A stretch of 46,171 nucleotides of DNA from a virus: positions 1 to 46,171 of the IMG/VR virus record IMGVR_UViG_3300033064_004238; one strand, given 5' to 3'. The notes under the pieces were generated by a model. That model saw only the letters and a program-made list of their open reading frames with translations, was not told the DNA's origin and did not search any database. The position numbers and the translations under genes were made by a program. Positions 42,544 through 46,171 of this stretch are shown piece by piece (within the stretch, counting starts at the first letter, position 1; each line of letters starts with the position of its first letter).

Positions 42544-45141
42544 TTACTTTTGAGCGTTTAGTCTCTGCTGTTTTTTTTGTTCGTATCCTTGATTTCTCCA
42601 AAGTCTATAAATATCATCCATAACACCCATAGGGTACTCTTCAGTAACACTATTACCATTTTGACTAAAAGATATAATTACAGTATTAGGGCTATTACTT
42701 TTTTGAGCTACTTTAAAGTATCCGTAGCCTGAAATATTTTCATTAATAGTATTACCGTTAGCTCTAAATACAGTAGTAAGGGCAGTCTCTTTTCTAGACA
42801 AAGCTGCAGGTCTATTAACCATGTCTTTATCTTGCATAACAACAGTAAAACCGTCAATAATCATTTTCTGAAATTCAGCTTTTCCAGCATCATCTAAATC
42901 TGTAGTTAAAATAAACTCTTTCAGCTTAGTTGGATCTACAAACTTTATAGTGTACGCCGCATTATCTGCTTTACCAAATGCAGCATCCTGAAAACTAATC
43001 TCATATTGTATTCTATTTTCAGTATTAGATGATATGTGTTCAGTTAACAGTTTTCTAAGAGCACCCTTAATTAAACTCATTCCAACCTCACTCTGTGCAA
43101 CTTCATCTCCAGTATTATTACCAATAGAAATACTAGCAGGAGCATTATTTAAATTTTCATACATGTTTACGGCAAGCTCTCTTGCTGATGAGTTTGGTAT
43201 TTTTTGATCATAAAAATACTGAACTCTAGGATAATTATATCCTTCACCTTGAAGACCCTCTATCTGTGCAGATATAGAAGTTATGGGAGAACCTGATTTT
43301 CTAACTGTAGTATTATATTTTTCTGTAAACTTTTTAATTAATTTTTCATAAACTGTTGGCTCCTTAATAGTTCTTGTCCATGTAGGCTCATCATCTAAAT
43401 ATAAATTTACAGGAGCACCAACACCAGATGAAACTAAAGGAGCCACCATTTCTTTTGGAGTTTCTTCTTTTACACCTAAAGCATCATAAAACTCTTCCTT
43501 ATTTAGAATTCTACCATTTTTGGCTAAAAGATATTTTGCTAAGGGATCTGATTTAGAAAGCTCTTGAACTATAACTTTATTATTATTTCTTTTTTGATTA
43601 AGATATCCGTTATAAGAAGCAAAAGAAGTATTAATTTTATCTCTATCACTAAGATATAAAAGGGCCCCCTCTGAAGATTTTGCATTTTCAGAATCTTCAA
43701 AGGCGTCATCAATCTTGTTATAAAGATCCCTTACCTTTTCTGGAGAAAGACTCTCAATGTCAACATTATTAACAAGTGCTGAAATTTCAGGAACATCCAT
43801 TAAGGATGCAGTTTTAATAGCATCTCTTTTAATTTCAGTAATTCCATTACTACGTTCTACTAGAGCGTTAGCATCAGCAATAGCCCAATCGACTTCTTCT
43901 TTAACTGATGCACCAGGGGCACCGCTATCAATGCTATCGGCATAGTCAAGATTCAAATCCTTACCGGCACCCTTACTTGCAGCTTTTGCAAGATCATCAA
44001 CTTTAATTTTAAACTCAGCATCCTTAAGAGCAAAAGATCCAGCTTGTGCTGCAAACTCTTCACCAAGATAAGTATTAAGCATAATATTTTTAGCTCTTTC
44101 AATTTTATTGTCAGAAGAAGACGGTCCTACAAGATTTAAGTAATTCTCAGCAGCCTGCTTAGCTATTTCTAGTTTTTTAACTTTAACTTTCAAATTCTGA
44201 TAATCAACATCTTCCGGAGATCCAGGGGTATATGGTTTTTCGGCCATTTTCTTTTCATGCTCATTTAAAGCAGTATCAGCATCAACATATGAACGAATAT
44301 TATTGAGTTGCTCTTCAGTAAAAATTTGAGTTACTAAATTATCTAAATAACTATTAGCAACTTGCAATTGTGCTTCTTGTCTAGATAATCCTGTAGCAAT
44401 ACTAGCCTCAACATTATTTCTAAATTGGGCTTCTACTCTTGTACTAGCATAATCACTTACTGCAGGATCCTTCATAAGTTCTCTGGTAATTGCTGACATC
44501 ATTGCTGATTCTACTATTTTACCATTCTTATAAGTATAAATATAACCATCACCCTCTTCATCAAACTCTACATTCATACCATAGTCATCTAACACTTTTT
44601 TAGAAAGTGTTCTAAAATTAACACCTGGAACATATTTAGGTATTGTCATTTTTAAAGCTTCATCAGGAGAGGCTTTTTGATAATCCATTTTAGCATACTT
44701 TAAAAGTTGCTCACTATATGGATTATACAACATTCTATCATTAGAATCGGGAGAATTAGCAAATGATTGTGCTCTTTGTATACCGTCGTTTATAGCTCGT
44801 GTATTAACAATATCACGAATGTACATTTTATTATCTACTAGTGGAGTAAACACAGCACCGGCTGCTTTTACATTTCTAGGATCGGTTAGATCAGCACCAG
44901 ATACCTGTTTAACAAACTCATTTGCTTGAACTTTATAAGTATCTCTAAGCTCAATATTATCCTGCCTTGTTAAATCCCCATCAATTATAGAATTGTATCG
45001 TTGAGCAAAATCTGCAAAGTTTCTTTTTTGAGTGGCTGATAAAATTTGCTGTCCTTGATTTAAAAAATTCCAATCAGGAGTATAGGCCTGCACATCTTGA
45101 GTGCGAGCATTTATAAAAATATTGTCAATATATGAAGCCAT
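42544..45141 (-). CDS. large virion (cargo-type) protein (865 aa)
   Basis: 865 residues, largely helical and charged, with an N-terminus MASYIDNIFINARTQDV. No catalytic motif or membrane segment is seen; from ~600 the sequence becomes more strand-like (e.g. YEISFQDAAFGKADNAAYTIKF). It is immediately upstream of the 4722-aa gene in the same direction (20-nt gap), where crAss-like phages carry cargo proteins that fill the lower capsid/portal or tail and leave with the DNA. The assignment is by position and composition. Confidence 0.72.
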   Translation of the reverse strand: MASYIDNIFINARTQDVQAYTPDWNFLNQGQQILSATQKRNFADFAQRYNSIIDGDLTRQDNIELRDTYKVQANEFVKQVSGADLTDPRNVKAAGAVFTPLVDNKMYIRDIVNTRAINDGIQRAQSFANSPDSNDRMLYNPYSEQLLKYAKMDYQKASPDEALKMTIPKYVPGVNFRTLSKKVLDDYGMNVEFDEEGDGYIYTYKNGKIVESAMMSAITRELMKDPAVSDYASTRVEAQFRNNVEASIATGLSRQEAQLQVANSYLDNLVTQIFTEEQLNNIRSYVDADTALNEHEKKMAEKPYTPGSPEDVDYQNLKVKVKKLEIAKQAAENYLNLVGPSSSDNKIERAKNIMLNTYLGEEFAAQAGSFALKDAEFKIKVDDLAKAASKGAGKDLNLDYADSIDSGAPGASVKEEVDWAIADANALVERSNGITEIKRDAIKTASLMDVPEISALVNNVDIESLSPEKVRDLYNKIDDAFEDSENAKSSEGALLYLSDRDKINTSFASYNGYLNQKRNNNKVIVQELSKSDPLAKYLLAKNGRILNKEEFYDALGVKEETPKEMVAPLVSSGVGAPVNLYLDDEPTWTRTIKEPTVYEKLIKKFTEKYNTTVRKSGSPITSISAQIEGLQGEGYNYPRVQYFYDQKIPNSSARELAVNMYENLNNAPASISIGNNTGDEVAQSEVGMSLIKGALRKLLTEHISSNTENRIQYEISFQDAAFGKADNAAYTIKFVDPTKLKEFILTTDLDDAGKAEFQKMIIDGFTVVMQDKDMVNRPAALSRKETALTTVFRANGNTINENISGYGYFKVAQKSNSPNTVIISFSQNGNSVTEEYPMGVMDDIYRLWRNQGYEQKKQQRLNAQK

Positions 45142-45227
45142 ATTTGTTTTGGATCTACATTAAAAGATACTAAAAATCTTGTAGGTTTTTAAACTTTGAA
45201 GGTTTAATCCTTATATCTTTTATTATT

Positions 45228-46171
45228 TTATGGAAAATAAATAATACCACCATATGAAAAACCGCTATCAGTCTGCTCATTTTTATTTTGTCTTTGACTT
45301 GGTGGTTGGTATATATCGTAAAAAGGTGGTAATCCTTGTTTCTTAGATGAATTTTCTAATAAGCTTAAAAAATATTTATTTCTTGTCTCAAGATTTTGAT
45401 CCTTACCATCTTTATCTAGGCTTGGAGCAAACGCATCAAACGCTCTATTTTTAGCGTTTTGAACACGTTTTTTTTCATTCTCATCCATTTCTGCATAATC
45501 ACCTACATCCTGCATTGATTTTAAAACTTCTGGATTAGCTGTAACCTCACCATACATTCCAGGCATAGTGTTAATTTGAAAATCAGGATATAACTGGTTA
45601 AAAAGTTTTGCTCTAGCCAAATTAGTTTCCATTGTATTCTCAAGTTCTGTACCTTTTGTACGGTAAGATCTCATTTTTTCATCATAAGTATCTTGAACCC
45701 TTACAGTATCATCATAAAGACCTTTTGCTAATGCAGCATTTGTTGTGTCTCTTTGATTTTTCATTTGAGCGTTAAACTGATTAGCCCAGTTACTAATTCC
45801 TACATTCTGATTACCTGTCATAGCTGCAGAATTTAAAGATTGTTCTCCTGCTTGACCCGCCATAAGAGAGGCCGTAGAAGATTGTCTACCTGGTCCTGTA
45901 AATGCACCAAGAGCATCTAAAGCACCTTTATTACGTCCAGCAATTTGCTGTTGTTGACGAGTATCATCTAAGTAAGTAGGATCAAACGGTGTTTGACTAA
46001 GCCTAGGTGCAAATGGAAAATACTTTCTTTCACTTAATTGATTACGAGTATTAGTGTTTAAATTATTTATATCCTGTTGAAATCTATAAGTTTTATTTTT
46101 AGGGTTAAGTGTAAATGTAGGTGTGGGGGTTGGTGTTGGTGTAGGTGTGGAGGTTGGGGTAGGTTCTGGTG
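45228..46171 (-). CDS. virion protein with Pro-Thr linker, truncated by window end
   Basis: The frame is open from the window edge (first full codon at 46169) to the stop at 45228: 313 residues, with no stop or ATG before 45863. The ATG at 45863 (MAGQAGEQS) is internal: the sequence before it (QQQQIAGRNKGALDALGAF…GRQSSTASL) is clearly coding. The most upstream part is a Pro-Thr alternation (TPTPTPTPTPT) like interdomain linkers. The remainder is helical, Asn/Gln-rich, with a short C-terminal tail (YGGIIYFP). It lies 86 nt upstream of the 865-aa gene; that gap holds no feature I can support. Probably a virion cargo or structural protein. 5' end missing. Confidence 0.72.
   Translation of the reverse strand, partial: PEPTPTSTPTPTPTPTPTFTLNPKNKTYRFQQDINNLNTNTRNQLSERKYFPFAPRLSQTPFDPTYLDDTRQQQQIAGRNKGALDALGAFTGPGRQSSTASLMAGQAGEQSLNSAAMTGNQNVGISNWANQFNAQMKNQRDTTNAALAKGLYDDTVRVQDTYDEKMRSYRTKGTELENTMETNLARAKLFNQLYPDFQINTMPGMYGEVTANPEVLKSMQDVGDYAEMDENEKKRVQNAKNRAFDAFAPSLDKDGKDQNLETRNKYFLSLLENSSKKQGLPPFYDIYQPPSQRQNKNEQTDSGFSYGGIIYFP

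Noticed and set aside
45228-45863. Complete 211-aa protein starting at ATG 45863
   Set aside because: The frame is open and clearly coding upstream to the window edge, so the ATG is internal and the gene is partial.
1-46171. Stop-codon reassignment, known in some crAss-like phages
   Set aside because: Long genes read through with all three stops used as terminators (TAA, TAG and TGA ends all seen), and no conserved domain is broken by an in-frame TAG or TGA.

Overview
The window looks like part of the genome of a crAss-like phage (order Crassvirales), so the likely host is a member of the Bacteroidota. The evidence is the combination of genes: a SNF2-type helicase, a uracil-DNA glycosylase, a DnaA-type helix-turn-helix protein, a RecA-core DnaB helicase, a Sak4-like ATPase next to an acidic-tailed SSB-like protein, a TOPRIM primase, a PD-(D/E)XK nuclease, a family B DNA polymerase and PhoH. 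Opposite these lies a block of giant virion proteins that includes a virion RNA polymerase with a DFDID motif. The DNA is AT-rich and uses the standard code. Start codons sit behind A/T-rich leaders with no clear Shine-Dalgarno sequence, as expected for Bacteroidota phages. I saw no tRNA, CRISPR array, intron or insertion sequence.

Layout. (1) 1-20608 is mostly + strand: early and replication genes, tightly packed with 1-20 nt overlaps. It opens with tiny ORFs (1-449), then a Nin-like recombination group (NinG-like HNH, SNF2 helicase, NinB-like), then UDG and the DnaA-like protein. After the divergent region at 5.6 kb come DnaB, Sak4-like ATPase, SSB-like protein, primase and RusA. A metallopeptidase/VWA + MoxR ATPase + unknown-protein triad follows (11961-15483), then PD-(D/E)XK nuclease, DNA polymerase, a DUF932-like protein and a MazG/DUF1599-like protein. 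(2) Two - strand islands interrupt this block: a single gene at 3086-3358, and a three-gene membrane/spanin-like cassette at 4632-5575. (3) 20614-22644 is - strand: PhoH, two tiny basic proteins, a GH19-type endolysin, a holin and a 25-residue secreted-peptide ORF. Two copies of an AATATACGAA-type motif sit about 50 nt upstream of the last two. (4) 22926-46171 is - strand: four giant or large virion proteins. They are a 1802-aa protein with a degenerate zincin and a PD-(D/E)XK nuclease, a 4722-aa protein with zincin and virion RNA polymerase regions, an 865-aa protein, and a protein cut by the window end.

How it works together. The giant proteins are probably packaged and ejected with the DNA, and the virion polymerase would transcribe the early + strand genes on entry (inference from the studied crAss-like phage phi14:2). 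The + strand block replicates and recombines the genome. The - strand block makes virion and lysis proteins late. Intrinsic terminators at about 4.58, 9.31 and 15.48 kb split the early block, and in two of them the preceding gene's stop codon lies at or in the hairpin loop.

Most notable: inside the 4722-aa gene, two adjacent in-frame modules are each bracketed by a near-identical DNA direct repeat (28 nt with 27 matches; 25 nt with 25 matches). One module encodes a DUF4326-like domain. This looks like domain-level cassette insertion inside a virion protein.
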